Assembly (NCBI GenBank): GCA_030549855.1
Contig: JAUQQP010000044.1
Location: 1 to 64,000, forward strand
Source of the DNA: Cyanobacteriota bacterium SRBZ.bins.94.201705
GTDB taxonomy: Bacteria; Cyanobacteriota; Cyanobacteriia; Cyanobacteriales; Cyanobacteriaceae
DNA length: 64,000 nucleotides
Reading direction: 5' to 3'
In this document: one piece after another, positions 36,205-46,302 of the stretch
How positions within the stretch are numbered: the stretch's first letter is position 1
Layout: each line of letters begins with the position of its first letter
The notes under the pieces: model-generated
Told to the model about the DNA's origin: nothing
What the model saw: the letters and a program-made list of their open reading frames with translations, nothing else
The model's database searches: none
Translations under genes and position numbers: made by a program

Positions 36205-38214
36205 TTAGCTAATGACAGTAAAGGCGATGGCAAATCCTAAAACGGCAGCAAACACAATAAGGGCATAAAACTGAGCCCTACCGTTTTCCAGGTATTTCAA
36301 CCCCTCGCCACTGATGATGGTAATTAAGCCGGTGAGGTTAACAGCACCATCTACCACCTTGTAGTCCACCTCGATGATAGCACGAGCGAGACGACGGCTG
36401 CCAATGACAAATACCCGCTCATATATGTCGTCAATATACCACTTGTTGAGGGAGAATTGGTACAAGGCGGGAAACTTGGCGGCAAGGGCGCTGGGAGAGA
36501 TTTTGCCCTGTAGATACATAAGAGAGGCGAGGGTGATGCCAATGAGGGCAATGCCTACAGAGATGCCTGCCATAGTCAAAAATTCGCCCCACTGGAATTG
36601 GTGGACTACTTCTGTGGTAGTTTCTGTTGGCGGATAGATGAATTCCTCAAACAGATTGTGCCAGGGAAGTCCCACAAAACCCACTACTGTTGAGGGGATA
36701 GCCAACATCACCAGGGGGAATGTCATAGTCAGAGGGGATTCGTGAGGTTTTTCCCCATGGTGGTGATTTTCCTCCTCGGTGGCGGCAATGGCAGCTTCTT
36801 TTAGGATTTTCTCTTGAATTGTCTTGTCGAAGCCTCTAAAATCCCCCTCAAAGGTGAGGAAATAAAGACGAAACATGTAAAAGGCAGTTAAACCGGCAGT
36901 TAACCAGCTTACCACCCAAAGGGCAGGATTAGCCTCAAAAGCCTGACTGAGGATTTCATCCTTTGACCAAAAACCAGCAAAGGGAGGGATACCACAAATA
37001 GCCAGGGTGCCTATTAAAAAGCATATAGCAGTAATAGGCATGTATTTTCTCAACCCCCCCATCAAACGCATATCCTGTGAGAGGATGGGATTATGCCCTA
37101 CTGCAGCCTCCATGCCATGAATTACTGAGCCTGAACACAAGAATAACATGGCCTTGAAATAGGCGTGAGTCATGAGGTGGAACAAACCGGCAGAATAGGC
37201 GCCGATGCCCATGGCCATAATCATATATCCCAGCTGGGAAATGGTAGAATAGGCCAACCCCTTTTTGATGTCATTTTGGGTAGGTGCGATGGATGCCCCC
37301 AAAAAGGCCGTAAAACAGCCAGTCCAGGCAATTACATTCATCACTTCTGGCAGGGGTTGCAATACGGGGTACATCTTAGCTACCAAAAACACCCCAGCGG
37401 CTACCATAGTAGCGGCGTGAATCAAAGCGGAAATGGGGGTAGGGCCTTCCATGGCATCGGGTAGCCACACGTGGAGGGGAAACTGGGCAGATTTAGCTAC
37501 TGGCCCCAAAAACACGAGGATTCCAAACAATACCGCCAGCCATCTAGCAATTTCGCCGGTTTGCAACAACTCTTGCAGTCTTTCGCCCATCACCTGGAAG
37601 TCGAAACTGCCGGTAGCCCAATATAAGCCCAACATTCCCAACAGGAGGCCAAAATCCCCCACCCGGTTGGTAACAAAGGCCTTTTGACAGGCGTCGGCGG
37701 CGGATTTTCTTTCATACCAGAAACCGATGAGGAGATAGGAGGCCATCCCCACCAATTCCCAGAATACATACACCTGTACTAAATTGGGGCTCATGACCAA
37801 CCCCAGCATGGAGGCGGCAAAGATGCTCAAATAGGCGAAGAAACGCACATAGCCTGGATCATGGGCCATATATCCGTCACTATAAATCATTACAAGAATA
37901 GCGACGGTACTCACAATTACCATCATCAGGCTGGCCAAGTGGTCTACAGTATAGCCCATTTGGAGACTATAACTACCAGCCCTAGCCCATTCCAGCATTC
38001 TGGTGTAACTGGGGTGTCCTTGCCACTGACTCCAAAACAGGGCCACAGACAGTACCAGGGATATGGCGAAGGTGGAGATGACAAAGAGGGATGCCGGTTT
38101 CCGTAGTTTATTTGTAGCTTTGTTGAATGAAATCAGTCCCAGTCCCAAAACCATGGAAGAAAACAGAGGGATTACAGGGACTAGCCAAGCGTACTCGTAT
38201 AGAAATTTCTCCAT
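36205..38214 (-). CDS. ndhF: NAD(P)H-quinone oxidoreductase subunit 5 (NDH-1)
   Basis: A 669-residue, about 16-helix antiporter-like subunit of the photosynthetic NDH-1 complex, which takes electrons from ferredoxin to plastoquinone and pumps protons (respiration and cyclic electron flow). Signatures include WELVGMASYLLIGFWYERKSAADACQKAF, VWLPDAMEGPTPISALIHAATMVAAGVFL, the TMs of ISQLGYMIMAMGIG, and the C-terminal helix and transverse segment. Length and the GPTPISALIH motif suggest NdhF1 of the respiratory NDH-1L complex. No ndhD neighbours it. Confidence 0.96.
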   Translation of the reverse strand: MEKFLYEYAWLVPVIPLFSSMVLGLGLISFNKATNKLRKPASLFVISTFAISLVLSVALFWSQWQGHPSYTRMLEWARAGSYSLQMGYTVDHLASLMMVIVSTVAILVMIYSDGYMAHDPGYVRFFAYLSIFAASMLGLVMSPNLVQVYVFWELVGMASYLLIGFWYERKSAADACQKAFVTNRVGDFGLLLGMLGLYWATGSFDFQVMGERLQELLQTGEIARWLAVLFGILVFLGPVAKSAQFPLHVWLPDAMEGPTPISALIHAATMVAAGVFLVAKMYPVLQPLPEVMNVIAWTGCFTAFLGASIAPTQNDIKKGLAYSTISQLGYMIMAMGIGAYSAGLFHLMTHAYFKAMLFLCSGSVIHGMEAAVGHNPILSQDMRLMGGLRKYMPITAICFLIGTLAICGIPPFAGFWSKDEILSQAFEANPALWVVSWLTAGLTAFYMFRLYFLTFEGDFRGFDKTIQEKILKEAAIAATEEENHHHGEKPHESPLTMTFPLVMLAIPSTVVGFVGLPWHNLFEEFIYPPTETTTEVVHQFQWGEFLTMAGISVGIALIGITLASLMYLQGKISPSALAAKFPALYQFSLNKWYIDDIYERVFVIGSRRLARAIIEVDYKVVDGAVNLTGLITIISGEGLKYLENGRAQFYALIVFAAVLGFAIAFTVIS

Positions 38215-38280
38215 GCCAGTTGACTGTGTAATTTCTATTTGACTATCTAGTGTCGAGCTATTTTTCGGACAATTGTAAAT

Positions 38281-38303
38281 CAGAAAATCCCCTCCACAGG
38301 GGA
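38281..38303 (-). terminator. Intrinsic terminator of the gene at 38335-38868
   Basis: On the minus strand TCCCC (38303-38299 region) pairs with GGGGA across a TGTGGA loop and is followed by TTTTCTG. It lies about 35 bases after the hypothetical gene stop, separating it from ndhF. Confidence 0.65.
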
Positions 38304-38334
38304 AAGTTGTCTCGAACCATCATTAATATTAACA

Positions 38335-38868
38335 CTAACCTTCCCGTATTTCCTGTAGCTGGGAGAGAAGATAATGAAGTTGTCCAGCATTCAGCTTAAA
38401 GACTATTTCTATTTTTTTACCCCTATCCCTGACCAATAGTAAGACGTCTGGGCCTTCTTTGGTTGCCTCTATTTCCACATCCTTTAGTGTAAATCTTTCG
38501 TACTTTACTGTAATCAAAGAAAAACGAATAACCGTGTCTGGCCGAGATTGCAGGTATACACTTAGACTCTGATTATCCGAGTCCAATTCCAGTCTACGGG
38601 CAGTATAGCCGAATTCCTGGGCCTGTCCTTCTGGGGTACCATAGACGGTTATGCCTCTCAGCTGGGGGGATGTGAGGATGTATTCTTGGTCAAATCTTTG
38701 TTTGGTATCCCAGTCTATTTCTTCTGGATTGCCGCTGGGGGGGATTATCCTTTGGGCTTGCAGGATTTTCTGACCATTTAAATTCTCCCACCATTCCTTG
38801 ATTAGCCCCAGATTGGTGGGATTGTCTACCTCATTGCTGTTGCTATCCCAGACAATTTTCTGACTCAT
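38335..38868 (-). CDS. Conserved hypothetical protein downstream of ndhH
   Basis: A 177-residue soluble, acidic protein starting MSQKIVWDSNSNEVDN. It looks like a single alpha/beta domain with many strands, with no transmembrane segment or signal. No Pfam-type domain can be named by eye. It follows ndhH by 93 bases and is separated from ndhF by a terminator, so it may be co-transcribed with ndhH. A role in NDH-1 assembly is only an inference from position. Confidence 0.75.
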   Translation of the reverse strand: MSQKIVWDSNSNEVDNPTNLGLIKEWWENLNGQKILQAQRIIPPSGNPEEIDWDTKQRFDQEYILTSPQLRGITVYGTPEGQAQEFGYTARRLELDSDNQSLSVYLQSRPDTVIRFSLITVKYERFTLKDVEIEATKEGPDVLLLVRDRGKKIEIVFKLNAGQLHYLLSQLQEIREG

Positions 38869-38961
38869 GGTATTTTTTCCCTATGAAGGGGCTACTGTTT
38901 TAGTATAGCCCCCTTTTGTATAGGCCAATTTTTTTTGGTAATTGGCGTGTCTTAGGGAGGT

Positions 38962-40146
38962 TTAGCGATCTACTGAGCCCATGATAATATCGACACTACC
39001 CAGAATAGCCATAATGTCGGCCACTTTTACTCCCCGGAGGATGTGGGGCAGTATCTGCAGGTTGTTGAAGTCAGGGGCTCTAATCTTGAAGCGCCATGGA
39101 AATACGTCATCATTGCCAATAATAAACACTCCCAACTCCCCTTTTCCGCTTTCTAGACGGACGTAATGTTCTCCTTTGGGTATCTTAAAGGTAGGAGGGA
39201 TTTTCTTGGCAATGTACTGGTAGTCGAAGTCATACCACTTAGACTTCTTCCCTTCCATCATCCGTTTGGCTTCCAGATTCTCATAAGGGCCTCCTGGCAA
39301 GTTTTTCAGGGCCTGTAGTATGATTTTAGTGGACTCCCGCATCTCCCTGATTCTGACCAGATAACGGGCTAGACAGTCTCCGGCCGTTTCCCATTGGACT
39401 TCCCAGTCGAAGTCGTCGTAACACTCATAGTGGTCCACCTTACGGAGATCCCATTTTACCCCACTAGCCCTTAGCATAGGCCCAGATAGGCCCCAATTGA
39501 TGGCTTGTTCTCTAGTAATAACACCTACTCCTTCTACTCTTCTCCGGAAGATGGGGTTATTGGTAATCAGACGCTCATATTCGTCCACCTTGGGGAGGAA
39601 GTACCTACAAAAATCTTCACATTTGTCTACCCAGCCATAGGGAAGGTCAGCCGCTACCCCACCAATACGGAAGTAGTTGTTATTGATCAAACGCATACCA
39701 GTGGCGGCTTCCCATAGGTCATATATCATCTCCCTTTCCCGGAAGATGTAGAAGAAGGGAGTTTGTGCCCCTACGTCTGCCAAAAATGGTCCTAACCACA
39801 GCAGGTGATTGGCAATACGGTTTAACTCCAACATTATTACACGGATATATTGAGCCCTTTTTGGCACCTTTATATCCGCCAGTTTCTCCGGGGCATTTAC
39901 GGTGATTGCCTCATTAAACATCCCTGCCGCATAGTCCCAACGGCTGACATAGGGTACAAACATGATATTCGTCCGATTTTCGGCTATTTTTTCCATTCCC
40001 CGGTGTAAATAGCCGATTACGGGCTCACAGTCAATTACCTCCTCCCCATCCAGGGTGACTATGAGTCGCAACACCCCATGCATGGAGGGATGGTGCGGCC
40101 CCATATTTATCACCATGGGGTCGGTTCTAGTCTCTATTCTTGCCAT
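38962..40146 (-). CDS. ndhH: NAD(P)H-quinone oxidoreductase subunit H (NDH-1)
   Basis: A 394-residue peripheral-arm subunit equivalent to NuoD/49-kDa, forming part of the plastoquinone site of NDH-1. It has [17 protein letters not shown] at the N-terminus (quinone-site His), [46 protein letters not shown], and the C-terminal [11 protein letters not shown]. The length is that of the cyanobacterial and chloroplast protein. The ATG at 40146 is the only sensible start. Confidence 0.98.
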   Translation of the reverse strand: MARIETRTDPMVINMGPHHPSMHGVLRLIVTLDGEEVIDCEPVIGYLHRGMEKIAENRTNIMFVPYVSRWDYAAGMFNEAITVNAPEKLADIKVPKRAQYIRVIMLELNRIANHLLWLGPFLADVGAQTPFFYIFREREMIYDLWEAATGMRLINNNYFRIGGVAADLPYGWVDKCEDFCRYFLPKVDEYERLITNNPIFRRRVEGVGVITREQAINWGLSGPMLRASGVKWDLRKVDHYECYDDFDWEVQWETAGDCLARYLVRIREMRESTKIILQALKNLPGGPYENLEAKRMMEGKKSKWYDFDYQYIAKKIPPTFKIPKGEHYVRLESGKGELGVFIIGNDDVFPWRFKIRAPDFNNLQILPHILRGVKVADIMAILGSVDIIMGSVDR

Positions 40147-40257
40147 CTTCCCTGTTATACTATCCTTTCTTGTCTTTTCCCTAGATTACCACAATCCTCT
40201 TCTTTTCCGTTACAATCTATTACTTGATCCTCTAATTCTAAGCATAAATACTCATAT

Positions 40258-40398
40258 ATGAAAAACAAGATACAAAAGAGCTACAAAGAAGTTTTACAAA
40301 AGGTCTATAAAACAGAACAACAGTTGAAATACATGAGTCTGGAGGCGGAAGTAGAACTGTTACTCCAACGGCTGAAAACCGTTAATAATAATAAATAA
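40258..40398 (+). CDS. 46-residue basic coiled-coil small protein
   Basis: An ATG frame of 46 codons begins [18 protein letters not shown] and continues into [16 protein letters not shown], ending TAA at 40398. The heptad spacing of Leu, Val, Tyr and Met predicts an amphipathic helix or coiled coil. It is too short for usual ORF callers but has proper coding character, and a small coiled-coil ORF before pdxJ feels familiar from other cyanobacteria. No strong Shine-Dalgarno. Function unknown. Confidence 0.5.
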   Translation: MKNKIQKSYKEVLQKVYKTEQQLKYMSLEAEVELLLQRLKTVNNNK

Positions 40399-40493
40399 TA
40401 ATAAATAGACCCCTACCCCCCCATACCCCAAATCCGGGCATAAGACAAGCCCTATCCCTACCAGCCCCTATTGGTGAGAAAAAGGAGGAAAAA

Positions 40494-41216
40494 TTGTTAA
40501 CTCTAGGCGTAAATATTGACCACGTAGCCACCCTGAGGCAAGCTAGACGTACGGTAGAACCAGATCCAGTGGCGGCGGCGGTTTTGGCAGAATTGGGAGG
40601 CGCTGACGGCATTACTACCCACTTGCGGGAGGATCGTCGTCATATCCAAGAAAGAGATGTGAGACTACTACGACAAACCGTCCGCACCCATCTTAACCTG
40701 GAAATGGCCCCCACCGAAGAGATGATCGCCATCGCCCTGGATATTAAGCCGGACTACGTCACTCTAGTGCCAGAAAGAAGAGAAGAAATCACCACCGAGG
40801 GAGGCATTGACATAGTCAACAACCTGGAAAGGTTTAAGGAGGTGGTAGACAGGTTACAAAGTGCCGGTATTCCCGTCAGTTGGTTCATTGACCCAGATCC
40901 AGCCCAAATAGAGGCAGCCGCTAAAACCAGGGCCCAATTTATTGAATTACATACCGGTAGATATGCGGAGGCCAAGGACGAAGCTACCCGCCTGAAGGAG
41001 TTAAAACTGCTGCAAGAGGGGACTAAAATGGCCCGGGATTTGGGTTTACGGGTTAACGCCGGCCATGGTTTGACCTACTGGAATGTCTACCCCGTGGCTT
41101 GCATTGAAGGCATTGAAGAATTGAATATCGGCCACAGTATCATCAGTCGCGCTGTCTTGGTTGGATTGGAAAGGGCTGTCCGGGAAATGAAATTGGCCAT
41201 GCGCAATCAACTTTAG
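40494..41216 (+). CDS. pdxJ: Pyridoxine 5'-phosphate synthase
   Basis: Condenses 1-deoxyxylulose 5-phosphate with 3-amino-2-oxopropyl phosphate in the DXP-dependent vitamin B6 pathway. The 240-residue TIM barrel has [16 protein letters not shown] at the N-terminus, [16 protein letters not shown], the catalytic [20 protein letters not shown], and [10 protein letters not shown]. The start is a TTG at 40494 with AAGGAGG about six bases before, so the start choice is firm. Confidence 0.96.
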   Translation: MLTLGVNIDHVATLRQARRTVEPDPVAAAVLAELGGADGITTHLREDRRHIQERDVRLLRQTVRTHLNLEMAPTEEMIAIALDIKPDYVTLVPERREEITTEGGIDIVNNLERFKEVVDRLQSAGIPVSWFIDPDPAQIEAAAKTRAQFIELHTGRYAEAKDEATRLKELKLLQEGTKMARDLGLRVNAGHGLTYWNVYPVACIEGIEELNIGHSIISRAVLVGLERAVREMKLAMRNQL

Positions 41217-41313
41217 TTTATCACTCCCAAGCTATGGTATTCTTAATTATTGTCTGATATAAAACTTTTGAAAATTACCCAAAAGTTATTTACTATAGAA
41301 AAAGGAAAAAACT

Positions 41314-41640
41314 ATGCCCACCTACCACTATATTCTGGCCAGTGAAAAATTCCTCACCAGCGACGACGAAAATCTCCACGAAGTCCTAAAAGAAAGGGAA
41401 AGGGACTATCGGGAGAAAAACAAGCCAATAGACTTCTGGTTTATCAGACAACCGGCTTTTCTAGAAGCGCCTGAATTTAAGGAAATCAAGGCTAAGTGCC
41501 CACAACCTGCTGCGGCAGTGGTTTCCTTGAACGAACAATGGATAACCTTCTTGAAGTTGCGTTTGGAGTACGTTATCAAGGGTCAATTTGAGGCTCCTAG
41601 CCCTACTATACCAGACCCCCTGGCCTCTTTAGCTAAGTAA
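41314..41640 (+). CDS. ycf54: Ycf54, partner of Mg-protoporphyrin monomethyl ester cyclase
   Basis: A 108-residue protein required for stable, active oxidative cyclase (AcsF/CycI), which forms the isocyclic ring of chlorophyll. Recognised by MPTYHYILASEKFLT, the DFWFIRQPAFLEAPEF segment and KCPQPAAAVVSLNEQWITFLKLRLEYV. It is followed by an intrinsic terminator at 41673 and preceded by about 97 non-coding bases after pdxJ. Confidence 0.95.
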   Translation: MPTYHYILASEKFLTSDDENLHEVLKERERDYREKNKPIDFWFIRQPAFLEAPEFKEIKAKCPQPAAAVVSLNEQWITFLKLRLEYVIKGQFEAPSPTIPDPLASLAK

Positions 41641-41672
41641 TACATAATAATTTTTAAGTAATTAGCAGAGCC

Positions 41673-41706
41673 TGAACCTGTAATACCCGCAGGTTCAAGT
41701 TTTTTT
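41673..41706 (+). terminator. Intrinsic terminator of ycf54
   Basis: GAACCTG and CAGGTTC arms form a seven-pair stem separated by a 9-base loop and followed by a run of T. It lies about 30 bases after the ycf54 stop. Confidence 0.85.
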
Positions 41707-41786
41707 CCAGTGCCCATAGGGGCCAGCACTATGCAGTCTTTCCCGAAAATGGATAGGATAAATAGGAAAGACTGTGGAAAAGGTCA

Positions 41787-42851
41787 ATGGCAATCAGAAG
41801 GGCTAGTGGGAAAGAGAGTCATAATCGTCTCCCACTACAACGGCTAGGGAGAAATAACGGCATTACTAGGCCAGAAATTTTAGAAGAGGATTTAGGGGAA
41901 AATGAGCTAGAAGAGAAAATCCGCCCTCGGACACTGGCAGAATATGTAGGACAAAAGGAACTAAAGAGAATACTGGAAATTGCTATAGCCGCCGCTAAGC
42001 AGAGAAATGAACCCCTGGACCACATTTTACTGTATGGCCCACCGGGATTAGGTAAAACCACTATGTCTTTGATTCTGGCGGCGGAAATGGGAGTGAATTG
42101 CAGGGTTACTACAGCGGTAGCGTTAGAAAGACCCCGTGATATTATCGGCCTTTTGGTGACGTTACAACCAGGGGATATTCTCTTTATAGATGAAATTCAT
42201 CGTCTCCACCGGCAAACGGAAGAAATACTATACCCGGCAATGGAGGATAGACGTTTGGCCCTTACCATTGGCAGGGGACAAGGGGCAAGGATTAGAAGCA
42301 TACCCCTGCCTCCTTTTACCATTGTCGGGGCAACTACCAAGATTGGCGCCCTAACCTCCCCTTTAAGAGAACGTTTTGGCCTAATCCAACGACTACAATT
42401 TTACCAGCCGGATGAACTAAAAGAGATTGTCTTGCGCTCTGCCAAAATTCTTCGTCTCTGTCTGGAGGAGGGGGGTGCTGAGGCCATTGCTTGTAGGTCT
42501 AGGGGAACACCCCGTATTGCCAACCGGCTTCTGAGGAGAATAAGAGACTATGCCCTGGTGGCGGGACAACCCGTTATCACCTCTAAAATTGTAGAGGAGG
42601 CAGCCACCGTCTACGGCATCGACTCTCTCGGCTTGGACGCCACTGATCGTCTCCTGTTGTCTACTATGATAAATCAATTTCAGGGAGGCCCAGTGGGATT
42701 GGACGCCCTTGCTGCCGCTATGGGGGAGGATGCCAAAACCATAGAAGAGGTCTGTGAACCTTATTTACTACAACTAGGCTTCATACTCCGGACGCCCAGG
42801 GGAAGAGTGGTTACGGAAAAGGCCTACAAACACATGAGCGGTGGAAACTAA
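41787..42851 (+). CDS. ruvB: Holliday junction branch-migration ATPase RuvB
   Basis: Hexameric AAA+ motor that with RuvA drives branch migration in recombination. The 354-residue protein shows Walker [10 protein letters not shown], Walker B FIDEIHRL, the sensor/Arg-finger region [31 protein letters not shown], and the C-terminal winged helix [15 protein letters not shown]. The first 35 residues are a variable extension (an ASGKES-type start). ruvA and ruvC are not adjacent. Confidence 0.97.
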   Translation: MAIRRASGKESHNRLPLQRLGRNNGITRPEILEEDLGENELEEKIRPRTLAEYVGQKELKRILEIAIAAAKQRNEPLDHILLYGPPGLGKTTMSLILAAEMGVNCRVTTAVALERPRDIIGLLVTLQPGDILFIDEIHRLHRQTEEILYPAMEDRRLALTIGRGQGARIRSIPLPPFTIVGATTKIGALTSPLRERFGLIQRLQFYQPDELKEIVLRSAKILRLCLEEGGAEAIACRSRGTPRIANRLLRRIRDYALVAGQPVITSKIVEEAATVYGIDSLGLDATDRLLLSTMINQFQGGPVGLDALAAAMGEDAKTIEEVCEPYLLQLGFILRTPRGRVVTEKAYKHMSGGN

Positions 42852-42902
42852 CTCCACTATAATGTACAATCGTCCATAGGTTGGAAGTTTCTGTTTTGCT
42901 CC

Positions 42903-43697
42903 TTGAAAGTTATTTCCCGTTGGTGGCAAAGATACGGAGGCCAGATTTTCTGGGGATTAGTCAGTGTGGCCATCACCTGGCTAGTCTATGTCCATAATGG
43001 TTGGTTTTTGAGTGAATTGTTATCCCTTATATACCCCTCCTGGCTGTCTTCCCCCATAGTAGATCGTCAGGCATTGTACCAAGATAGGACAATCCAGGAG
43101 TTAAACCAGAAAATTGAAATTCTGGAGAGGGAAAACCAAACCCTCAGACAAATCGTCAACTACCAACAAAAATCTGCCGCACCCCTCATCCCCGCCAGGG
43201 TAATTGCCAGAAGTGCCGACGCCTGGTGGCAGATTATCACCATTGATGTAGGCAGCAGGAAAGGGGTGTCTGTAGATAACACAGTAATCAGTGTAGGGGG
43301 ATTAGTAGGGAGAGTAACCAGTGTCACCCCCAATACTAGCAGAGTTTTGCTAATCAGCGACTACAACAGTCGTGTGGGAGCAATACTGCCTCGGACTGGT
43401 TATCAAGGGGTAATAAAGGGGCAGGGTACCTCTGTGGGGATAATGGAATTCTATGCCAAGGTGGCGGATGTGAGGATAGGGGATGTGGTGGCTACCTCTA
43501 ACTTTAGTACCATTTTTCCCCCAGGTATTCCCATAGGTAAGATAATAGAGGTAGACCTGAACAAGAGTCCAGCCCCCGAAGCCAAGGTGGAATTTACCGC
43601 CCCTCTGGATTATCTGGATTGGGTATTGGTGAATACTGAAAGCCAGCCTCTGTTTGAACAATCTCCCCCTAAGGAATCATCTCCCCCACCCTCATAG
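42903..43697 (+). CDS. mreC: Rod shape-determining protein MreC
   Basis: A 264-residue protein with one N-terminal membrane segment (about 12-32), a coiled coil (about 60-85; IQELNQKIEILERENQTLRQIVNY) and a beta-rich periplasmic domain (VDVGSRKGV, DYNSRVGAILPRT). It connects the MreB scaffold to cell-wall synthesis. The start is TTG at 42903. The usual partners mreB and mreD are not adjacent: ruvB is 51 bases upstream and the next gene is convergent, overlapping by six bases. Confidence 0.9.
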   Translation: MKVISRWWQRYGGQIFWGLVSVAITWLVYVHNGWFLSELLSLIYPSWLSSPIVDRQALYQDRTIQELNQKIEILERENQTLRQIVNYQQKSAAPLIPARVIARSADAWWQIITIDVGSRKGVSVDNTVISVGGLVGRVTSVTPNTSRVLLISDYNSRVGAILPRTGYQGVIKGQGTSVGIMEFYAKVADVRIGDVVATSNFSTIFPPGIPIGKIIEVDLNKSPAPEAKVEFTAPLDYLDWVLVNTESQPLFEQSPPKESSPPPS

Positions 43698-44360
43698 ATA
43701 GTTTTTCGCCTCCGTGGCTATTATGTCCACCTCATCTTGGGCTAGTTTCTCCAAGGCCGCCCTTACCTCCATCCCCTCAGCCTCCCCCTTTAGTCTTCCC
43801 AAAGCCTGAGTGAGACGATAACGAATCTGCCAGTCACTGTTTTCCACAAAGGGTAGCAAAAATGGCACCGCCCTCTTATCCCCCAATTCCCCTAGGGCAC
43901 TAATGGCAGTGGTTTGAAGGAGAGGATTACCAGAATTCAAGGCATCTATCAATAGCTCAAAACCCTCGGCTACCCCCAATTCTCCCAAGGCAGCAATGAT
44001 GCTAAACTGCAACAACCAGTCCTGTGTTTGTTGGTAGACTTGTTTTAAGTCTGAAAATGCCTCCTTTAACCCTAAACCGGCAAGGGAATCGGCAGCAGCC
44101 GCCCTCACGTCTGTCTCCGGGTCATGGTATAGTACTTCCCTTAGCAATTCTAGACAATCTGTGGGATTAGCCTTGCCCACCATTGCCAATTGGGAGACTG
44201 CTGCATACCTCACCCTCTCATTGGTGTCTTTTACCAGCGGTTTCAGCAGCTCATAGGCTACAGTTGTATCCAAATATCTTAGCTGGTTCAAACCACGAAT
44301 CCTCTCCCCATAATCCTGGGATTGCAACAGTCTTTGTACTTCTTCCCTTGTTGTACTCAT
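43692..44360 (-). CDS. HEAT-repeat protein, NblB / phycobilin-lyase-like
   Basis: A 222-residue protein of about six HEAT/PBS-lyase repeats (ERIRGLNQLRYL, ERVRYAAVSQLAMVG, DVRAAAADSLAGLG, QTTAISALGELGDKRAVPFL, WQIRYRLTQALGRL). Such proteins include NblB, needed for phycobilisome breakdown under starvation, and the CpcE/CpcF lyase subunits. The length and the YLDTTVAYELLKPLVKDTN region fit the NblB group. It ends the run PATAN-REC, CBS, HEAT on the minus strand. Confidence 0.85.
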   Translation of the reverse strand: MSTTREEVQRLLQSQDYGERIRGLNQLRYLDTTVAYELLKPLVKDTNERVRYAAVSQLAMVGKANPTDCLELLREVLYHDPETDVRAAAADSLAGLGLKEAFSDLKQVYQQTQDWLLQFSIIAALGELGVAEGFELLIDALNSGNPLLQTTAISALGELGDKRAVPFLLPFVENSDWQIRYRLTQALGRLKGEAEGMEVRAALEKLAQDEVDIIATEAKNYL

Positions 44361-44367
44361 ATTTCAG

Positions 44368-44829
44368 CTATTCCGACTCAGCTAGACAGCGAACAATATC
44401 ACCCCGGGTAATTATACCTACCACCTTATTGTTTTCGTCTACCACCGGCAAACGGCGAATGTTTTTCTGGTGCAGAATCCGGGCAGCCTCCTTGACAGTA
44501 TGATGGCAGGTGATAGTAATGGGGTTGGGTGTCATGACATCTGCCACAGTTTGCCCCAAGGCTTTTTTAAGCAGTTGTTCGTAACGGCTAGGATTTTGCA
44601 GATAAATGACACTATCCAGAATCATAATATAGGGAGGAGGCTCCACTCCCGTCTCCCTCCACATCAAATCACTTTCAGAAATTACCCCCACCACCTCTTT
44701 CTGGGCATTCACCACTGGCATTCCACTTATTTTATGTTTCACCAGTAGGGCAATGGCCTCCTGTAGAGGGGTTTCCGGCGTCACCGTGATGGGGGAGGGT
44801 GTCATCACTTGGGCAACAGTTTTGCTCAT
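44368..44829 (-). CDS. Tandem CBS-domain protein
   Basis: A 153-residue protein made of two CBS motifs only: VAQVMTPSPITVTPETPLQEAIALLV with GMPVVNAQKEVVGVISESDLMW, and VADVMTPNPITITCHHTVKEAARIL with RRLPVVDENNKVVGIITRGDIV. The short linker and intact Asp suggest nucleotide (AMP, ADP or SAM) sensing; the partner is unknown. The stop codon is seven bases from the downstream HEAT gene, so the two are probably co-transcribed. Confidence 0.92.
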   Translation of the reverse strand: MSKTVAQVMTPSPITVTPETPLQEAIALLVKHKISGMPVVNAQKEVVGVISESDLMWRETGVEPPPYIMILDSVIYLQNPSRYEQLLKKALGQTVADVMTPNPITITCHHTVKEAARILHQKNIRRLPVVDENNKVVGIITRGDIVRCLAESE

Positions 44830-44908
44830 CAGATTCTTATACTAGTACTTATAGGTCATCGATTATAATCCCCAATAAGGCCATTTTATCAGAATTCTCC
44901 CCTCCCCC

Positions 44909-46105
44909 CTATTTGTTGGGAGATAAATACTTGTTCAAAATGCCTAACACCTCGTCGGGATTGATGGGCTTGGCCATGAATTCAGAGGCACCACTCATCT
45001 TGCTTCTCAGCCTCTCTACCACCCCATCGTTAGAAGTTAGTATAATTATTGGTGTATTGCGAAATACTGACAACTTTCTGAGACTGGCACAAATCTCAAA
45101 CCCATTGGCATCGGGCATCATTAAATCCAAAAAGATGATATCGGGTTTGCTGGCTAATACCTTGGCTATGGCTTTGAGGGGATCATTAATGCCAATAAAC
45201 TTATAACCGGCTTTGGTGGCTATGGCAGCCATGGTTTCACAAATAAGAGGACTATCGTCTATACAAGCAATAAGAGGGGCAACATTGTCCCCTTCATCAG
45301 GCTGCACCACCGTGGGAGGAGAAACCGGTGCCGGTAAATCGGCTACAGACACTAGTTCCACATAACCCTGTTCAATGAAGGGAAGCAGGGAACTACTGAA
45401 TTGGGCCAAATCCCGTCTAAATTGTATGGCTAGGTCCCTGAGAGTGTTACGGCCGTTAAAATACTTACTAAAGGCGGCATAGGTTTTAGGGGAAGTTTTC
45501 TCCTGTAGTTTCTGGGGATTCCTGATAACAGGGGCAGTATTGGGAGAGCGATCACCCAGTTTCAATTCCACCCATTTTTGCCACTGTTGCCAGGCAGAGG
45601 TTATTATGGGATTAGGATCTAATAGGGAAATCTGCTCATTGAGAGGGACAATGGTCCTGTCATTGAGATAAAAACTTACCTCCAACGTCTGATTTAAGTC
45701 AAAGAATATCTCCGTGAGGATGCCGGTGACCATTTTCATAACCCCCTCCCTATCCGCCCTTCCCTCCGCTAACCAGTCTCGCAACAGTTCATATTCCCAA
45801 CAAAATCTGACCGTCTGCGGGGAAATGGATTGGATTTGTTCTTCCAAATACTCCCTGTCACCGGCAATGGCGGGGAGAGAAGCCGCTAAATTCCTCCGCC
45901 AACGTCTCACGGAGTGTTCCCCCCCTGTCCCATATATCAGTCTCCCCATGTACAGGTAAAAACGCCACTGTTCCCTCCCTGGGTTTACTAGCTGTAATTC
46001 CCCACTGAATTGATGCTTTTTCAGGACATTGAACAAGTATATCTGCTTTGAGGCCACAAAGCCTCGAATAGGGACATTGTACTCCTCTTGATTCCATTTA
46101 TCCAT
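44909..46105 (-). CDS. PatA-family response regulator (PATAN + REC)
   Basis: A 398-residue protein: an N-terminal PATAN/DUF4388 region (about 1-110), a linker, and a C-terminal receiver domain from about residue 275. The receiver shows ACIDDSPLI (acid pocket), IIFLDLMMPDANGF (phospho-acceptor Asp), IILTSND (Thr) and FMAKPINP (Lys). PatA-like proteins control phototaxis, pilus or heterocyst functions. Here it is an orphan: no CheA, CheW, MCP or CheY is adjacent, only the CBS and HEAT genes downstream. The ATG at 46105 is used. Confidence 0.9.
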   Translation of the reverse strand: MDKWNQEEYNVPIRGFVASKQIYLFNVLKKHQFSGELQLVNPGREQWRFYLYMGRLIYGTGGEHSVRRWRRNLAASLPAIAGDREYLEEQIQSISPQTVRFCWEYELLRDWLAEGRADREGVMKMVTGILTEIFFDLNQTLEVSFYLNDRTIVPLNEQISLLDPNPIITSAWQQWQKWVELKLGDRSPNTAPVIRNPQKLQEKTSPKTYAAFSKYFNGRNTLRDLAIQFRRDLAQFSSSLLPFIEQGYVELVSVADLPAPVSPPTVVQPDEGDNVAPLIACIDDSPLICETMAAIATKAGYKFIGINDPLKAIAKVLASKPDIIFLDLMMPDANGFEICASLRKLSVFRNTPIIILTSNDGVVERLRSKMSGASEFMAKPINPDEVLGILNKYLSPNK

Positions 46106-46302
46106 CAGTGCCACCGAGGAATTGCTTGAGCTTCATGTACTACTAGACAGCTACGGCCTTGTCACCCTGCTGTTTTTCCCTGTAGCCCCTAGGGGCAGTT
46201 TCTTCCATTATATAATCTCCCCCCAGCCCCATTGCCCACCCCCTACCTTCCTATGATAATCTATTCCCTTGAGTTTTGTTCCCTCTTACCGCCTAAATAC
46301 CA

